A DNA stretch of 64,000 nucleotides from Clostridia bacterium (GCA_017429695.1 JAFROK010000033.1:1-64000), one strand, 5' to 3'. Shown: positions 39,893 through 53,519, counted from the first letter of the stretch. Made by a program: numbers and translations. Notes: generated by a model not told the origin, from the sequence alone.

Positions 39893-42800
39893 TTAGTCGA
39901 AGCAGTCACCAACATGGTTAATCATCACTTCAACACCCAACGCAGTCGGATATTCATCAAATTCCGTCAGCTTCGCTTTCGGTACTTTCGGCGGCTTATG
40001 TTCCTGCGGCGTCTCCGGCACCGGAATCACACGGTTCGTGAATGTCGTCAGGTTGCCTTCAATCGTAACTTCTGTCTGCCGGTATCCGGCTACCCGCGGT
40101 TCGCTCCAGGTATACGCCACCGGTTCCCCGTTCTGATATGCCGGCAGGTCACTGATTGTCGCACTCCAGCCGTTTGCCGCATTCAGTTCAACCCGCAGGC
40201 CATTGCTCAGCGTCACGTAAATGTGTGCCGGCCTCATGCCCTGTTCATTTCTCCGGTCATCCCATACCTTCCGTACACTGACTTCGGTCGTTTCCGGAAT
40301 ATGGATGTTCGTCAGGATCGTCAGGCTGCCTTCCAGCGCAACACTCAGGGTATAACCCTCAACCTCTTCCTCTGTCCATTCATAGGCGATGATGCCACCG
40401 TCTTCACGTGCAACCGGCAGATTGTCAATTGCTACGGCCCAAGCATTTTCTTCGCTCAGCACAACCGTCTGAACCTCGGTTCCGTCCGCCATCAATCTGA
40501 CGCTGATCGTCTCCGGCCGGATGCCGTCCTGATTATCCTGGTCTTCCCAGACCTTCGCCACTTCCAGCGTTTGAACCTCAGGTTCCGGTTCCGAAGTCGG
40601 TTCGGGTGTAGGCGTCGGTTCAGGAGTGGGAGTCGGCGTAGGAGTAGGCGTCGGCCTTACTTCCGGTGTAGGAGTCGGCGTAGGTTCAGGTGTCGGCGTC
40701 ACTTCCGGCGTGGGTGTCGGAGTCGGTGCAGGCGTCGGCGTCACTTCCGATGTTGGTGTAGGTGTCGGTGTCGGTGTGGACTCCGGTGTAGGTGTCGGTG
40801 TAGGCGTCGGTGTGGGTGTTAGCGTAGGAGTCGGTGTCGGCGGAGGCATGGGAGGAGATGTCGGCTCAGGCGTATAGGCGTTTACAAATTCCGCCTTGCT
40901 CAGCGTTTCAGTAATCGTTCCCTTTTCACCTGTTGCAGTCGTTTCAAACGGTTCCTCCGGAGTTTCTTCAACCGCATAGACAGCACCTGTCGGCAGGCCA
41001 TTCGCCGTAGCCTTTTCGCCATCCTTCAGCGTAAATTCAGCTGTGCCGCGCACGAATTCCATATCGCCATACGTTCCGTTCACAGTCGTGTCGCTCAGTC
41101 TCACCGTGAAGCGGAACGCCCGTTCATGATGCTCTTTCGTTTCACTCACAACAATCTTGCTGACTTCCAGATCACCGGTCTTGCGCGTGTTCGTAAACTT
41201 TGCTTCAGCCTTTGTTTCGGAAATCCTTCCGGTCTCTCCGGTAAATGCTGTTGTAAATTTCTCATCGGCGATTTCTTCAACCGTGTATGCAACACCGGCA
41301 GGCAGACCGGTCGCAATCTTGGTTTCACCATCTTTCAATGTAAATGTTGCAATGCCATCCTTAAAGGTAATATCACCAAAGATTCTGCCTTCAGGATGAT
41401 CACTCGTTGTCCGGCCAATGGTTAAATCGCTCAGTGTCACGATGAATTCAAAAGTCTTATTGCTGAAATCTTCTGCCGTGCTGCTAACAACCGTCTTGCT
41501 GACTTCCAGTTCACCGGTTTCCTGTTTATTGATCAGTTTTGCGGATGCAATGGATGTTGTTGTAAAGGTTGACTCTTTCTCATCCAGCGTAAAGCGCGCA
41601 TAACTGTCTTCCGGCAGAACCACTTTCACTTCCTGTACAGTATACTCGATCCGTTCATAGTCATCGCCGGTTTTCTTGGTCTGGATCAGTTTTCCTTCCG
41701 TGTCTGTCCTGTATACAGGAAGCTTTGTCCACATCGCTGTCCATGCTTTTGTTTCACCATCTTCATCTGTTGTTCCGTCCAGAACAATGTCAGTCACATC
41801 AGTCCCGTCCAGATCCTTGGCGGTATTGCCGTCCGCCAGCAGATGAAGTGTCACTTTGGTCCCGTCCATGGCACTCTCACTGCCATCATAGTTCAGCCAG
41901 GTCTTATCAGCCGAAACAGTTGTCTCTTTGGAGAAGTTCTTGAAGATTGCTCTGGTTATATCAACCCTGTCACGAATACGGCGGTCATAATCTCCGAAGA
42001 AATCTCCGGCATTGAATTGCAGCTTCCCGTCATCATCAATAAGATATGTGCCTTTTTCTACATATTTTGTCCGGGCCGTATAGCATTCCTTGCCGTCTTT
42101 CACAGTCATGCCAATAAGCACATCGAAGGCAAAGTAATTCTTTGTATCGGTAATAAGCTGTTCCTGTGATTCGGTAGTTTCGAGTACAAGGTATGTGAAC
42201 GTTCTGCCCAAATCGTTCCGTGTCAGGTCATCCATCGTAATGGGAGTAAACTCAACCTTCGAGGGAATACCGTTCTTGGCATCTCTCACAATACCGGAAC
42301 CGATCTTGGTATCCGTATATGTATATTTGTAACACTCGCTTCCGAGAAGATATGTGCCGGTTCCTTCTGCGGTACTGTCTTCACGATAAACATCAAAGGT
42401 AAATGTTTCATTCTCGTGCATATCGCGATTATAAAGGATCTTGCTTACATCAGGCGTCCAAACAGCACTGCCGTTTTGCGGAACATCACCAATGATAATT
42501 GTACCGTTTGAACCAATACCTCCGCCTCTGGAGTCTGAATGATTACCGGTTATTACCACACTGCCTGTAGTTGGGGCTCCCTCACCGGGATTCGCCTTTA
42601 ACCGAACATCTCTGTCATTAATCAGGGACAGTTCTTCATCGGAAGCAGGGCGTTTTGTTTCCAGGTCAATCCAATTATAAGGTGTTCCATTCCACATGTA
42701 TGGAGATATTGATACTTTCATCGTGCCTGGAATTTTACCATAGCCTTCCCAATCCATAGTGCTGTAATACTCACAAGTAATGTCTGCATTATCGCCTGCG

Positions 42801-45800
42801 CGGTTGTTGTAGATAGCGGAACCATTTTGCAGGTAGATATATGAAGTGGATGTCAGGCAGCCAGAAATACCGCCGCCGGCAATTCCTGCGCTGTTGTCTG
42901 TAATCAGGGCTCTGGTCAGATACAGTTCGCCGTCCGCATACCCTTTATAGAACCCATGAGTACCATTAACATAGATACCGCCTCCACCATAGTTCGGAGT
43001 GTATCTGCCGCCATGGCTTGTGTTTCCGGTAATACTGCCGCCGGAAACATATCCTTTGCTCTCCATCTGGATATACAGGCCGCCGCCTTCGTACCTGGAC
43101 TCGTTGTCCGCAATACTGCCGCCTGTCATATAGAAAGTCGCAATATTACAGTCGTTACCGAAGAAGGTTGAACCGACACAAATACCGCCGCCATTGCCGC
43201 CGACCGATTTGTTTCCTCTTACAGACCCTGTATCGCTGAGATTCATCACAGCCTTACCGGTCAGCAGCACGCCACCGCCCAGTATGTGTCCTTTATCAGA
43301 GTTTCCTTTTTTCGCAGTATTATTTGATATGCTTCCGCCGGACATATCAAACCGTCCGCCGTGCATATTGACACCGCCACCACCGACAGCCGTGTTATTT
43401 GTAATCAGGCCGCCGTCCATAATAACTGTACCGTTCGATCTGATTGCGCCTCCACCGCAATACTGATTGTCTGTCCACTGTTCAACCACATTGATATTGT
43501 TGCGCAGTTCAACCCCTTCGTGTATTTCGATCGTTGATTTCTTATCACCGATAATCAGGGGTTCGCCTGCTTCCGTACTGTTGCCGTCCAGTATCACATC
43601 ATTCAGGATAAGCTTAGCACCCTTCAGGTTAACGAACGCACCGGTAAAGTGCTGATCGTTTTCCGTACCGGGGTAGCGAAGCAGGATAATAGTATTGCCA
43701 TCACCTTTATCCCACGTTTCATCTTCTTTAATTGTCAAAGTGCCCACAACATAGAATACAGAGCAATTCCTTTCATCCGAAGGAACCGGGAACCTGATTT
43801 CTTTTTCTGTATATTCAATGCCTGTTTTTTCAAAAGCATCACGAAGAACATTCGCAAGATCGGCATAGAAGTAATCCTTATTCTGCCCGTTACCGCTTCC
43901 GTTATTCAGATTAGCGTCTGCATATGCCTTTGCTTCGGCAAAAGATCTGAAGCCGTTACTTCTGCTTCCATCCGGGTTGTTGTTCTTATTTGTACCATCA
44001 ATATACAGGAATTCTTCTTCATCCAGGAACCGGAGTACTCCACCGGTTCGTTCAGGTTTTCCTTGATTGGTAAACTCATCCTGTTTATGGGCGACATAAG
44101 CAATCGCAGTATCCGGCATACCTTCGAAAATTTCACCACCAATTCCGCCAGATGTAGCGCTTGAAGTGCCCAGATAAACCCGTTCCAGATCTTCATTTTC
44201 GCCGAATACATGTGCTGATGTACTGATTGTCTTTGGGTTTGTCAGAGCAATATTCCTGAAGCAGCCAATCTTTGCAGCCAGGGATTCCTCAAATGTTTGA
44301 GTAGTATCAACGTAAGTTGTTCCTCCGGCAAATCCACCTTTTTCAGTGGCGGACAAACCGCCTTGCATCCAGAGAACGCCAACATCAGTCCCTGCAAAAG
44401 CATTCTTCTGAATGGTCGGTGCATTGCTCCCTTTGATCAGCACCTGGTCAATATTGCATTCAGCAAATGCATCGGTGGCAATCAAAACCTGGCCATTCTT
44501 GCCGTCAATCACCAGGGAGGAAATATTGGTCTTTTTGAATGCTTCTGCTTCAAGAGATGTTTTCCAACTTGTGCTGATATTCACAGTCCTGGCATTCGCA
44601 TTGCTGAAAGCATTTGCCTTGATCGTTACATTCTTTGCACGCGGAATATCAACCTTATCAAGGTTTGTACAGTTTTCAAAAGCATTGGGGCCAATACTCA
44701 TGTTTGTTACATTGTCAATCACAAGTCCGGGTAACGCGGTACATCCCTTGAATGCAGCATCTCCAACAACAATGCTCGGCGCTTTGTCATAGGCATAATA
44801 ACCATAGTAGTAACCGATCGTCAGTTCTCCCAATGACGTGCAGCTTTCAAATGCTGAATCCCCGATCTGGACTTCTCCGTCCATATCATCAATCGTCACC
44901 GTCTTCAAATTACGGCAACCCAAAAATGCCTGGTTATCAATGGATGCTTTGCCATCAACAGCGATTTCCAGGGCACCGATTAATTCATTGCCCTTGAAAG
45001 ATGCATCAATCTTCTGCGTACCACCAACCGCATGCAGCGTAAAGCCATCCATTGTATAGTTGCCTTCAGCAAATGTCAGGCCATTGGCATCCGGATCATA
45101 GCCGGCAGCTTTAAAGTACTCTCTGAAGCGTGCCGCATGATTGTAATCCTTACGGGACGCTTCCAGCGCTTTTGCAAAGCTGTTGAAAGGCGTCCCTTTG
45201 CTGCCGGTCTGATCTGCATCCTCATTAACGCTGGTATCAACGTACAGGTCAGTGGGAGCTGTATCCATAGAGTAGACCAAATCAGCAATGTTCTTTGTAT
45301 TTTTTCTCAGCCAATAGGTTTCGCTCGCCTCTTCACGGGGAATCGGCAGATCCAGGTAAATTCTGATTTTCTTTTCTTTCGGGAAAGAATCTTCAAAGAT
45401 GCCGGGATCATCATGTTTTTCAGTTCCCCGGATATAAACGTTCAGATAAGGAGCCTGAATACTATCCTCAACAAAGATAGCATCATCCGTTAAACCAGAG
45501 CAACTGTTTTTAAACACCAGGACCTTCAGCTTTTCGCCGCGAATTTCGTTCTCGTAGAATTGAGGCACAACATATCCGTCAAACACAAGCGTTTCCAGCA
45601 TGGTGGCATTCGCGCCAAAACCGCTCAGATAGTAGCTGCCCCTGCTGTCAATATTGCCGTCAATTTCAAGATATTTCAGTTTCGGGCAATATGCCAGCGC
45701 CTGTTTGCCGAATTCCATATCTGAGCCTTTCAGTTTCAGGCTGGTAAATCCGGTATTGTTCAGTGCATTATCACCAAGTCCGCGCAGGTTCCCTGTATAG

Positions 45801-48800
45801 GACAGTTCTGCCAGATTTACGCAATCCTTGAATGCTTCATTTCCGATACTGAAGTCATCCACGCCTTTGTTAACGATAAAACTCACCAGTGACACACAGC
45901 CTTCAAAAGCGCTCATGCCAACCGCACTGTTGGTGAAATCGCCGCGATCTGCATTTATCCAGCTTGAATCAAACTCTGCAGTGTCTTCAAGGCCGGAAGC
46001 GATCGTAACTGCTTTCAGTTTCTGATCGTTTTTGAATGCTTCTGCAGGGATAAAAATCGGCTTTTCAAGCTTTTCGCCCAGATTCAGGGTATACTGGCCG
46101 GAAATACCGCTGAACACATCACCAATTTTTCCATCCGATGTCTGTACAGTCAATCCGTAAGGCATTGCCACATCCACAGTTGCCGCACCGCAGCCATTGA
46201 AAGCAGACCCGGTCTTGAATTCCGCTTTGCCCTGTCCGGTAAATTCAACGCGTTCGATTGTTTCAATACCGGCAAATGCTTCGCTGCCAACAATAATCGG
46301 ATCGTTGTTGCTGAATACAACTGACGTGATCGTAATGCCTTCAGGAACAGATTTCAGTGCATTGTCAGCGACGCCAACCACCTTATAGGTTTTTCCGTCG
46401 ATTTCCTCTGTTTCATCAGGAATATTCAGTACATTGCCGGTAAAGTCCGGACCATAGCCGGTAATGGAAGCATTGCCATCGCCGTCCACCAGGTAGGTGT
46501 ATATTCCTGCTACCGTTTTTACATCAGTGGTATATGCTGCTGCATACGGGCTGAAGCCTGTAGCATCAAAAGCAAACGTCATCGTTCCTGTGGCCTGGTT
46601 CGCAGTAAAATCATCTGTAACTTTTACCACATCGTCGGCGATATGGAAGAATGCAAACTCACTCGGTGCAGTCGTATCTACACCGGTATAAGTCACTACC
46701 TTCTGTGTTATCTTAACATTTGCAGGTTTATCTACCTTTGCACCGTTCGGCGCAGTCAGAGAAAGGTCGAAATACTTGATCTTGATATCCTCATAAACGG
46801 AACCATCAAATATACCGCTCGCTTTGGCTTCCCGGATAATCTCCTTATCGAGGCTTCCGTTGGTTTCTTTGATCACTAGCGCTGTTCCGATAGGCGCTTC
46901 TGCACCCATCTCAAGCGTAATGGTACCGGCCTTACTGGAAACGATCTGTTTCGCACTGCAAACAGAATTGACTTTAGTGCCAGCAAAAGCATCTGTGCCA
47001 ATCGTCACCACCGCATCCGTGTTTTTCACTTCAACGGTTTCAAGGTTCGGGAATTTCTTCATTGCGCCATCCGGAATATTAATTTCCGTAAGGCCATCTT
47101 CAAAAACAATCGCTTTCAGATATGGATAATTACTTAAAGCATTGGAGGAATCGGATAGGTTTGCCACATAACTGCCATACATATTGGCCGGGAAATCAAC
47201 AGACGGATCTTTTGAACCGCTTCTGCCGGTCTTTCCGGGCAATACATGCAGTGTAAACCCATCAGTGACCGACTTCATTCCGCCATCGAAAATCAGATTA
47301 TACTCTGATACACCTGCCGCTTCGCACGCTGTCCGGAATGGTTCAATCTGAAGTGTCGCATTGTACAAGCAACCCATTGCGTATTTAAAACTGGTGAATG
47401 GATATCTCAGCGTACCATCATCACCATAACCGTCTACACTGATATAAATATCTGATGAATAATATTTGCTTGCATATTTGTAACCTGCTGTGCTCAGCTT
47501 GGAAGAGAAACTGCCGCCAAAGGCGCTCCATAATTCGTTAAACGTCATATTGAACCATACGATTCCTTTGCTGTTGGAACCGAAAGGCTGGCTGGAAAGC
47601 TTCGCAGCATGACCGATATAGATCATCTGGTTATCCTGGCTGAACGCTTTCTGATTGAAAGCATAGCTGTCCATTGTGCCGATATCATTGAAAATGGCAA
47701 CGCGCACAACTTCACTTGTAACAGCTCTTCCTTCCAATGTCCCTGCTTTACCGAGTACGATAACCGTATCTATCGCGGAGCAATTATCAAATGCATAGCT
47801 TTTGATTGTTCCAACATCGCCATGAACAATCACAGACTTCAGCATGGTATCCCGATTGAAGCCCTGACCGGCAATTTCACCGATAGTCTCTGCTTCAAAT
47901 GTCGTCAATTCCTTGTTGTCCATGAACGTGTTCAGACCGATTTTCTCAACATGGCCGAGCTTTACGAGAGTAAGGCCGGTACATCCGTTGAATGTCCAGC
48001 CCGCTTCAAACGTCACATGGCTGTTTTCGTTGCCTGTCACGCCTGTCAGTTTCGTGCAGTTATAGAACGCTTTCTCACCGAAGGTAACCATACCGTCCCC
48101 GTTCATTGCTACACTGTTAAGATTGCTCATGCCTTCAAACGCATTGGCCGGAACTGTAAAACTCTCTTCGTTGTTAAAAACAATCGCAGAAATTTTGGAA
48201 TTCCCCTTCATTGCATCTGCGCTGATGGATGTCACAGTAATATCATCACCGTTATCCGGTTTGCTGCTGATCATTGCGATTTGGGCTCTCTTGTTGTACA
48301 CACCGGTAATCACAGCAGTCTTTGTTCCATCATTCGCTTCTGTCACATCATAATAGAACATGCTGTCATGATATGTTGTTGCATTGATTTGATAAGCAAC
48401 CGCATAGAGACCCTGTTCTGCTGCTGACAGCGTAATCATGTTAATTTTGTTGCTGTCAGTAACTACTTTAATATTCCGGTACGCGTCGTTAACTGTTTCA
48501 CCAACAATCTGGTAGGTTTTCCATTCTGCATTATCCAGCAGATTCTCATAGCCAAAGAACGGGTATTGATATGCATTGATAGTTACGCTGCCATCATCAC
48601 ATTCACTGCCATCCGGAGACACAAGGCTGATCCGGATATAGCCGATCTCAACCTCTTCCGGTGCCAGAACACTTTGTGCAGCCTGTTCTGTAACTTCCCT
48701 AACAGAATCAGAAACAACTGCATCATCAATCATCAGCAAAGCACCCAGCGGAGTCCCCTTTTCTGACGCCGAAATGGTATAATACTGAGTGTAATCTTTC

Positions 48801-51322
48801 TCATTATAGTAAATTACTTGAGGATTCTTGATTGTTGTCTGCAGCTTGCTGCACCCATTAAACGCAAACGGGAAGACTGTAAACGTTGTATCTTCCGGAA
48901 GGTCAATCACTACCTGCTCAAGGCTGGAGCAACCATCAAATGTATAATTGTTTATGGTATCAAGCGGAGCATTGATCGTAACGGTTTTCAAGCCGGAGCA
49001 TTGCTGGAAAGCCTTGCTGCCGATGCTCTTGACCGTACCGTTTACCGTGAAGCTTTCGAGCGCATAATCGTATGAGAAGTTGTATCCTCCGATTGTCAGA
49101 TTACTGCCTGTAATATTGACCGTTTTCAGCTTTGGCATCACTTTGAATACTTCCTGTCCAATGGAAGCAATAGGACCATTACCGCCAACATCGGTCAGAT
49201 TCTGGCACCCATAGAAAGCATAATTCTCAATTTTCAGCGGTTCTGTATTGTTAAAAGTAACTGTCTTGATTTTTCCGTTCTTTTCAGGATCGCCATATTC
49301 TTTGGATCCGTCAAACGCGCTGTCGGCAATCCCGACAACCTTATATTCCGCTCCCTCTTTATCTGTATATTTATCCGGAATCACAATATTTCCGTCACCA
49401 TCATACGCATCACTCAGGCCAATAATGGTCGCTTTGTTGTCCTTGATTTCATATTCAAATATACCGTCATTGGGAATTTCCGGCGGTGCCACATTCTGAT
49501 ACAGGGAAATCCATTCTTCTCCGCTGCTGAATGTCACCCACCCTGTAGTATTATTTTCTGACCATGCAACATAAATCTGCAAACGACCGTATCCCTGGTA
49601 AGGGATCTGATCCAGGCAATTAACATCGAAGTCATAAAAATATCCCCCGTAATTACCATAATAATACTGATTCTCGCAAAGAATCTGACCGTCTTCATCT
49701 GTCAGTTTCCAATAAATGTAATACAGCCCGTAAATCGTTTTACCATATGTCTCAAGAGATTTTTCTTCATCAAAGGCATTGATGATTGTTGAAAGTTTCA
49801 GTGATGTCGCTCCGTCAATATTATAAACAAACGGACCAGGTGTTACGCTTTGTTTCTTTTCATCTGTTACTGTAATCTCCGGTTCTTCCTGATCATTGAA
49901 TTCCGTTTCGCTCGTCAGGAGGAAATCCTTCGCGCCGACTTTTGTCTCACCATTATTATAAGTAAAAGCACCGGCAACCTGCCTGACCGTAATTCCGCGT
50001 TCAGCCGGGAAAGAAACGCTCACCACATCTGCAACATTCAAAGGTTCAGAGTCGTTCTGCAGATTCAGGAGTGTAATCAGATCTGAAAGCAGCATCTGAT
50101 ACTTTCCGGCCTCAGAATAGTCTCCGCTGCTCAGATAATTCAGGGTTGTTTTTGATAAACGGGAATCGACGCTGTCCAGTCCTTCAACATTTTCCCATTT
50201 CAGACCGAAGTTTACTGTAAGATGCTCGCTGTCAGGAAATGCGTCTTCGGCAACTGTCATGGAATGATTATCGTTATCCGCAATGTTAATCTCAACTGTT
50301 CCGCCACCGTTCAAATAGCTGAAGGCATTGGATGCGATAGAGCCAGTGCCGCCTTTAACATTCACAGCAACCGAAGCGCTGCCACTGTTCTTGGAACTCC
50401 CGATTTTGGTAATCGTGTCCACGAATGTATTGAAGTTGATTGTCAATGATTTCAGGAATTTCCATTGACTCCATGCAACAATTCCCGAATCTGCAATAAT
50501 GGTCAGATCGGTAGTCTGGTTTGCCTGGGATAATCCATAATCGTTCCAGGTATAAGTGTCTTTCGATGTTGTGGTGATGCTCGCCAATCCGGAACAATCG
50601 ATAAATGAATATGCTCCGATATTATTGACTCCACCCAGGAATTCAAGGTCTCCGGATGTACTCTGGAATACATTATATTCATCATTGGCCGCCTTCACAG
50701 TCTGGCCGGAGCCAACTTTCAGCGTCAGATGATCGACAAACGCAAACGCCTTTTGCTTCAATGTAAAAGATCCGTTTGAACCGGAGTAGTTGGATTCAAC
50801 CGTAATGTTGGAAGCACGAAAGAAGGCACCTTTTCCGATTGCAACATCCTTGCCTGTAAAAACTATATGAGAATTACTGATATCCGAAAACGCACCTGTG
50901 TTGGAATCGCTGTTAGCCGAATCAGATACCCATACGCCACGCACATCAAGATTGTCTGCTGCAATCGTAATGTTCAGGCCACTTTTCCCTTTAAACGCTT
51001 TCTCCTTAATGGCTGTAACGGGATAGCTCTTTTTCTGTCCGCTGATAGTCAGCTCAACAGTTGCAGGAATAGAAATACTCTGCGAAGCCGTTTCCCCATC
51101 AGCAAATCCAACAACTATAGCATTGTCGCTTTCCAGCGCATACTCTATGCCGCCATAGATCATATTATCCGGCTGAAACGCTGAATTGAGTACGGATACA
51201 GAGTCAGAAGAATCAACCGTACCGCCGCTTGCTCCGGTAGCCAGTGATGTGAACGGTAATGTGTTAACAGCCAGGATGACTGCTGTCAGAACTGCAAACC
51301 GTCTGCGAAAACTCTTCTTCAT
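39893..51322 (-). CDS. Giant LRR / beta-helix / pilin-like / Cna-B surface protein
   Basis: 3809 residues. The signal peptide ([19 protein letters not shown]) is followed (~75-2440) by long arrays of BspA-type LRR_5 repeats (patterns such as AFxGC-x-L-x-x-V-x-I and I-x-x-x-A-F). These are interrupted by three copies of a YIDG/YVDT...PFxSFxxA segment. A right-handed beta-helix region (~2560-2960) has [21 protein letters not shown] and [10 protein letters not shown] Spy0128-like domain (~2970-3070), one Cna-B-like domain (~3130-3275), two DUF5979-like domains (~3275-3480), a Pro-Thr stalk (~3487-3587) and two Cna-B domains complete it. It ends [21 protein letters not shown] with no LPXTG or terminal hydrophobic helix. 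GAGGG lies 9 bases before the ATG. It is probably an adhesin stabilised by isopeptide bonds. Confidence 0.93.
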   Translation of the reverse strand: MKKSFRRRFAVLTAVILAVNTLPFTSLATGASGGTVDSSDSVSVLNSAFQPDNMIYGGIEYALESDNAIVVGFADGETASQSISIPATVELTISGQKKSYPVTAIKEKAFKGKSGLNITIAADNLDVRGVWVSDSANSDSNTGAFSDISNSHIVFTGKDVAIGKGAFFRASNITVESNYSGSNGSFTLKQKAFAFVDHLTLKVGSGQTVKAANDEYNVFQSTSGDLEFLGGVNNIGAYSFIDCSGLASITTTSKDTYTWNDYGLSQANQTTDLTIIADSGIVAWSQWKFLKSLTINFNTFVDTITKIGSSKNSGSASVAVNVKGGTGSIASNAFSYLNGGGTVEINIADNDNHSMTVAEDAFPDSEHLTVNFGLKWENVEGLDSVDSRLSKTTLNYLSSGDYSEAGKYQMLLSDLITLLNLQNDSEPLNVADVVSVSFPAERGITVRQVAGAFTYNNGETKVGAKDFLLTSETEFNDQEEPEITVTDEKKQSVTPGPFVYNIDGATSLKLSTIINAFDEEKSLETYGKTIYGLYYIYWKLTDEDGQILCENQYYYGNYGGYFYDFDVNCLDQIPYQGYGRLQIYVAWSENNTTGWVTFSSGEEWISLYQNVAPPEIPNDGIFEYEIKDNKATIIGLSDAYDGDGNIVIPDKYTDKEGAEYKVVGIADSAFDGSKEYGDPEKNGKIKTVTFNNTEPLKIENYAFYGCQNLTDVGGNGPIASIGQEVFKVMPKLKTVNITGSNLTIGGYNFSYDYALESFTVNGTVKSIGSKAFQQCSGLKTVTINAPLDTINNYTFDGCSSLEQVVIDLPEDTTFTVFPFAFNGCSKLQTTIKNPQVIYYNEKDYTQYYTISASEKGTPLGALLMIDDAVVSDSVREVTEQAAQSVLAPEEVEIGYIRISLVSPDGSECDDGSVTINAYQYPFFGYENLLDNAEWKTYQIVGETVNDAYRNIKVVTDSNKINMITLSAAEQGLYAVAYQINATTYHDSMFYYDVTEANDGTKTAVITGVYNKRAQIAMISSKPDNGDDITVTSISADAMKGNSKISAIVFNNEESFTVPANAFEGMSNLNSVAMNGDGMVTFGEKAFYNCTKLTGVTGNENSHVTFEAGWTFNGCTGLTLVKLGHVEKIGLNTFMDNKELTTFEAETIGEIAGQGFNRDTMLKSVIVHGDVGTIKSYAFDNCSAIDTVIVLGKAGTLEGRAVTSEVVRVAIFNDIGTMDSYAFNQKAFSQDNQMIYIGHAAKLSSQPFGSNSKGIVWFNMTFNELWSAFGGSFSSKLSTAGYKYASKYYSSDIYISVDGYGDDGTLRYPFTSFKYAMGCLYNATLQIEPFRTACEAAGVSEYNLIFDGGMKSVTDGFTLHVLPGKTGRSGSKDPSVDFPANMYGSYVANLSDSSNALSNYPYLKAIVFEDGLTEINIPDGAMKKFPNLETVEVKNTDAVVTIGTDAFAGTKVNSVCSAKQIVSSKAGTITLEMGAEAPIGTALVIKETNGSLDKEIIREAKASGIFDGSVYEDIKIKYFDLSLTAPNGAKVDKPANVKITQKVVTYTGVDTTAPSEFAFFHIADDVVKVTDDFTANQATGTMTFAFDATGFSPYAAAYTTDVKTVAGIYTYLVDGDGNASITGYGPDFTGNVLNIPDETEEIDGKTYKVVGVADNALKSVPEGITITSVVFSNNDPIIVGSEAFAGIETIERVEFTGQGKAEFKTGSAFNGCGAATVDVAMPYGLTVQTSDGKIGDVFSGISGQYTLNLGEKLEKPIFIPAEAFKNDQKLKAVTIASGLEDTAEFDSSWINADRGDFTNSAVGMSAFEGCVSLVSFIVNKGVDDFSIGNEAFKDCVNLAELSYTGNLRGLGDNALNNTGFTSLKLKGSDMEFGKQALAYCPKLKYLEIDGNIDSRGSYYLSGFGANATMLETLVFDGYVVPQFYENEIRGEKLKVLVFKNSCSGLTDDAIFVEDSIQAPYLNVYIRGTEKHDDPGIFEDSFPKEKKIRIYLDLPIPREEASETYWLRKNTKNIADLVYSMDTAPTDLYVDTSVNEDADQTGSKGTPFNSFAKALEASRKDYNHAARFREYFKAAGYDPDANGLTFAEGNYTMDGFTLHAVGGTQKIDASFKGNELIGALEIAVDGKASIDNQAFLGCRNLKTVTIDDMDGEVQIGDSAFESCTSLGELTIGYYYGYYAYDKAPSIVVGDAAFKGCTALPGLVIDNVTNMSIGPNAFENCTNLDKVDIPRAKNVTIKANAFSNANARTVNISTSWKTSLEAEAFKKTNISSLVIDGKNGQVLIATDAFAECNIDQVLIKGSNAPTIQKNAFAGTDVGVLWMQGGLSATEKGGFAGGTTYVDTTQTFEESLAAKIGCFRNIALTNPKTISTSAHVFGENEDLERVYLGTSSATSGGIGGEIFEGMPDTAIAYVAHKQDEFTNQGKPERTGGVLRFLDEEEFLYIDGTNKNNNPDGSRSNGFRSFAEAKAYADANLNNGSGNGQNKDYFYADLANVLRDAFEKTGIEYTEKEIRFPVPSDERNCSVFYVVGTLTIKEDETWDKGDGNTIILLRYPGTENDQHFTGAFVNLKGAKLILNDVILDGNSTEAGEPLIIGDKKSTIEIHEGVELRNNINVVEQWTDNQYCGGGAIRSNGTVIMDGGLITNNTAVGGGGVNMHGGRFDMSGGSISNNTAKKGNSDKGHILGGGVLLTGKAVMNLSDTGSVRGNKSVGGNGGGICVGSTFFGNDCNIATFYMTGGSIADNESRYEGGGLYIQMESKGYVSGGSITGNTSHGGRYTPNYGGGGIYVNGTHGFYKGYADGELYLTRALITDNSAGIAGGGISGCLTSTSYIYLQNGSAIYNNRAGDNADITCEYYSTMDWEGYGKIPGTMKVSISPYMWNGTPYNWIDLETKRPASDEELSLINDRDVRLKANPGEGAPTTGSVVITGNHSDSRGGGIGSNGTIIIGDVPQNGSAVWTPDVSKILYNRDMHENETFTFDVYREDSTAEGTGTYLLGSECYKYTYTDTKIGSGIVRDAKNGIPSKVEFTPITMDDLTRNDLGRTFTYLVLETTESQEQLITDTKNYFAFDVLIGMTVKDGKECYTARTKYVEKGTYLIDDDGKLQFNAGDFFGDYDRRIRDRVDITRAIFKNFSKETTVSADKTWLNYDGSESAMDGTKVTLHLLADGNTAKDLDGTDVTDIVLDGTTDEDGETKAWTAMWTKLPVYRTDTEGKLIQTKKTGDDYERIEYTVQEVKVVLPEDSYARFTLDEKESTFTTTSIASAKLINKQETGELEVSKTVVSSTAEDFSNKTFEFIVTLSDLTIGRTTSDHPEGRIFGDITFKDGIATFTLKDGETKIATGLPAGVAYTVEEIADEKFTTAFTGETGRISETKAEAKFTNTRKTGDLEVSKIVVSETKEHHERAFRFTVRLSDTTVNGTYGDMEFVRGTAEFTLKDGEKATANGLPTGAVYAVEETPEEPFETTATGEKGTITETLSKAEFVNAYTPEPTSPPMPPPTPTPTLTPTPTPTPTPTPESTPTPTPTPTSEVTPTPAPTPTPTPEVTPTPEPTPTPTPEVRPTPTPTPTPTPEPTPTPEPTSEPEPEVQTLEVAKVWEDQDNQDGIRPETISVRLMADGTEVQTVVLSEENAWAVAIDNLPVAREDGGIIAYEWTEEEVEGYTLSVALEGSLTILTNIHIPETTEVSVRKVWDDRRNEQGMRPAHIYVTLSNGLRVELNAANGWSATISDLPAYQNGEPVAYTWSEPRVAGYRQTEVTIEGNLTTFTNRVIPVPETPQEHKPPKVPKAKLTEFDEYPTALGVEVMINHVGDCFD
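40575..40862 (-). repeat. Pro-Thr codon repeat encoding the surface stalk
   Basis: Near-hexameric repeats on the plus strand (GTAGGAGTCGGC, GTGTCGGTGTAG) encode [10 protein letters not shown] units of a wall-spanning or extended linker between the DUF5979-like and terminal Cna-B domains. Confidence 0.85.
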
Positions 51323-51369
51323 CTTTTCTTCCCTCTTTTTTGTTCCGTATTCACTAACCATTGAAACGT

Positions 51370-51404
51370 AACCAGGGTCAGTCCTGTTTCAGGCTGACCC
51401 GGTT
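51370..51404 (-). other. Intercistronic hairpin between the acidic protein gene and the LRR giant
   Basis: AACC-GGGTCAG pairs with CTGACCC-T-GGTT across a 12-base loop, in an 86-base spacer. No T run follows, so it is more likely a stability or processing element than a terminator. Confidence 0.55.
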
Positions 51405-51408
51405 GGAA

Positions 51409-53475
51409 TTACATGTTCGTTTCTGCCCCTACAACGCGTACCTCAACGCGCCAGTAATGTTGGTAGTTGCTCTCGTCCACCACAATATCCATCTGTTCCT
51501 CGGTGGCGCCTTCAACCTCAATCCAGTTCACGTTGTCAACGCTTTCCATCCATTGCAGAGTGTATTCAAATCCTTCATACCCGCTCAGTTCGGCAGTGAA
51601 ATGTGCTGTAGATCCGAATCCAGGATTCTCATCATCCCATGTCAGCACAACGTTAACGGCTCTATCTTCCGGCAGCTCGGGAATGATCTCTTCCTCGACT
51701 TCTCCGGCAGTCTCTTCAGTGACCTCTTCAACAACCGCTTCCGTTGTCTCTTCGTTGGTCGTTTCTTCAGCAGCCTCTTCAGCCGTTTCTTCCGAATCTG
51801 TTGAAACATTCAGTTCAAACGTTTCAGACACCGTGCCATCCTGCATCACGAAGCGATATGCCCCTTCACCGGCTTCGACCATCACACTGTCGCCATAACC
51901 GATCTTTTTCCATTCGCCTTCTTCATTCAACGCCTGCCAGGTGCATACACCGGTCTGTTCTGGATCCGCGTTGGCGTTCAGCGTTACGATGCCTTCATTC
52001 TCTTCGGAAGCCGTCACCCACGCGAAGGTTGTTGTGGCTTCATCGGCCGCTTCTCCCACAGTTTCTTCGCCGGCGATTTCATCATCAGAAGTCTCTTCAG
52101 TGATCTCCTCATCAGCTGCATCTGTGGCTTCTTCTTTGATTTTTCCAGCCGTTACTTCTTCAGCAACTTCATCATCGTCCGCTTCCTTTTCAGCCGCTTC
52201 TTCGGTCGCTTCGTCAGTCACTTCTTCAGCAACTTCTTCATCGTCTGCTTTCTCTTCAACCGCTTCGTCAGCTGTTTCATCAATCGCTTCGGTTACTTCT
52301 TCAACAGTTTCTTCCGCAGCTACTTCTTCAGCAGTTTCTTCGTTGTCCACATTTTCTTCGATTACTTCTTCAACTATTTCATCGGTTGCTTCCGCTATTA
52401 CTTCTTCAGTTGCTTCTTTAACTACTTCCTCGTTTTCTTCCACAGCTGCTTCTTCAGCTGCTTCTTCGGTATCCGTTTCTGTTTCAGTCTCTTCCGCCGA
52501 CCGCTCGGTCCAGTTCATCCGGTATTCTTCGGAAATGATACCGTCTTCCAGCTGGAAGCGAATCAGGTTGTCAGCATTCTCTTCGGTGATGGTCAGCTCC
52601 AGCTTCTTGCCCTTGCCAATCTCCTGCCAGATGCCTTCTTCCCACTGCTCATCCCGGATTTCCCAGCGAACTTCACCGTTCAGTTCAGATTCAACCTTTG
52701 CCGTCAGGATAATCACATCGCCAATATAGGCTTCTTCTGTTTCTTCCCGAACGATCTTGGCCCGAACTGTTGCTGCTTCTTCAGCTTCTTCGGTTTCCGT
52801 GGTCTCTTCAGTGCTTTCGATTTCTTCAGTCTCTTCGGTTTCCTCAGCGACTTCAGTTTTTACTTTGTCTTCCTCACTGATCCTTTCAGAGGCCTCAATC
52901 AGCTCTTCAGTTACCTCAGGAATGAAACCGGCCACAACTTCCGGATCAATGTATCCGGCGTCGTCATCCAGTTCCTGATATTCTGCTTCGTCTTCTGGAA
53001 TCGTGTATCCTTCAAGCTCGTCGTATTCTTCTTCGGATTCCTCAGTTCCTTCGGTTTCAAGGCTCTCTTCAGATTCAAACGCCTGTGCATCTTCAGTCGT
53101 TTCTTCAGTTACTTCTTCAATCGCTGTTTCTGCCTGTTCTTCGGCGTTCTCATCAACTTTAGCACTGTCGGTATCTTCGGTCCCATCAGTTTCTTCGTTC
53201 GTTTCGGTTACTTCAGCAGTTTCAGTTCTTTCGGCTGTTTCTTCAACGACAACATCATCGCCGGCTGTCTCATTGGCTTCTTCAGCAATTTCGGTAGTCT
53301 CAACCGAAACTGTTTCTTCAGCCAGTTCCGTATTTTCCAAGTTCTCGGTTACGTTTGCTTCCGTATGATCTTCGAAGATTTCTTCCGCCTCTTCCGCAAA
53401 GGAAGCAAACGAAACGCAAACCAGCAGAATGCCGGCCAAGATCAGCGCGGCGATCCTCTTGATTCTCTTCGTCAT
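51409..53475 (-). CDS. Secreted, extremely acidic Glu/Thr-rich protein with three Ig-like modules
   Basis: 688 residues. The signal peptide (RIAALILAGILLVCVSFASFA) ends before EEAEE. Most of the chain is Glu/Thr/Val/Ala low complexity (ETEETEE- and EEVTEEA-like units), with a few Asp/Tyr-rich stretches. Three folded segments interrupt it: ~240-330 (VILTAKVESELNGEVRWEI), ~490-570 (TTFAWVTASEENEGIVTLNA, then CTWQALNEEGEWKKIGYGD) and ~610-688 (NVVLTWDDENPGFGSTAHF). All have Ig- or SH3-like beta patterns with paired tryptophans. GGAGG lies 8 bases before the chosen ATG. The net charge must be very negative, suiting a calcium-binding or repulsive stalk (inference). It lies between the two giant genes on the same strand and no recognised anchor is present. 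Confidence 0.85.
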   Translation of the reverse strand: MTKRIKRIAALILAGILLVCVSFASFAEEAEEIFEDHTEANVTENLENTELAEETVSVETTEIAEEANETAGDDVVVEETAERTETAEVTETNEETDGTEDTDSAKVDENAEEQAETAIEEVTEETTEDAQAFESEESLETEGTEESEEEYDELEGYTIPEDEAEYQELDDDAGYIDPEVVAGFIPEVTEELIEASERISEEDKVKTEVAEETEETEEIESTEETTETEEAEEAATVRAKIVREETEEAYIGDVIILTAKVESELNGEVRWEIRDEQWEEGIWQEIGKGKKLELTITEENADNLIRFQLEDGIISEEYRMNWTERSAEETETETDTEEAAEEAAVEENEEVVKEATEEVIAEATDEIVEEVIEENVDNEETAEEVAAEETVEEVTEAIDETADEAVEEKADDEEVAEEVTDEATEEAAEKEADDDEVAEEVTAGKIKEEATDAADEEITEETSDDEIAGEETVGEAADEATTTFAWVTASEENEGIVTLNANADPEQTGVCTWQALNEEGEWKKIGYGDSVMVEAGEGAYRFVMQDGTVSETFELNVSTDSEETAEEAAEETTNEETTEAVVEEVTEETAGEVEEEIIPELPEDRAVNVVLTWDDENPGFGSTAHFTAELSGYEGFEYTLQWMESVDNVNWIEVEGATEEQMDIVVDESNYQHYWRVEVRVVGAETNM

Positions 53476-53519
53476 TTCAGGTTCCTCCATCTTTGGTCCG
53501 GTTGTTTTTGCTCAATATT

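Noticed and set aside
40626-40877. Gly/Val-rich plus-strand frame suggestive of an elastin-like protein
   Set aside because: It is the complement of the Pro-Thr stalk repeats of the giant gene.
52757-53368. Ser/Val-rich plus-strand frames
   Set aside because: Antisense of the Glu/Thr-rich coding sequence; simple complement of GAA/ACT codons.
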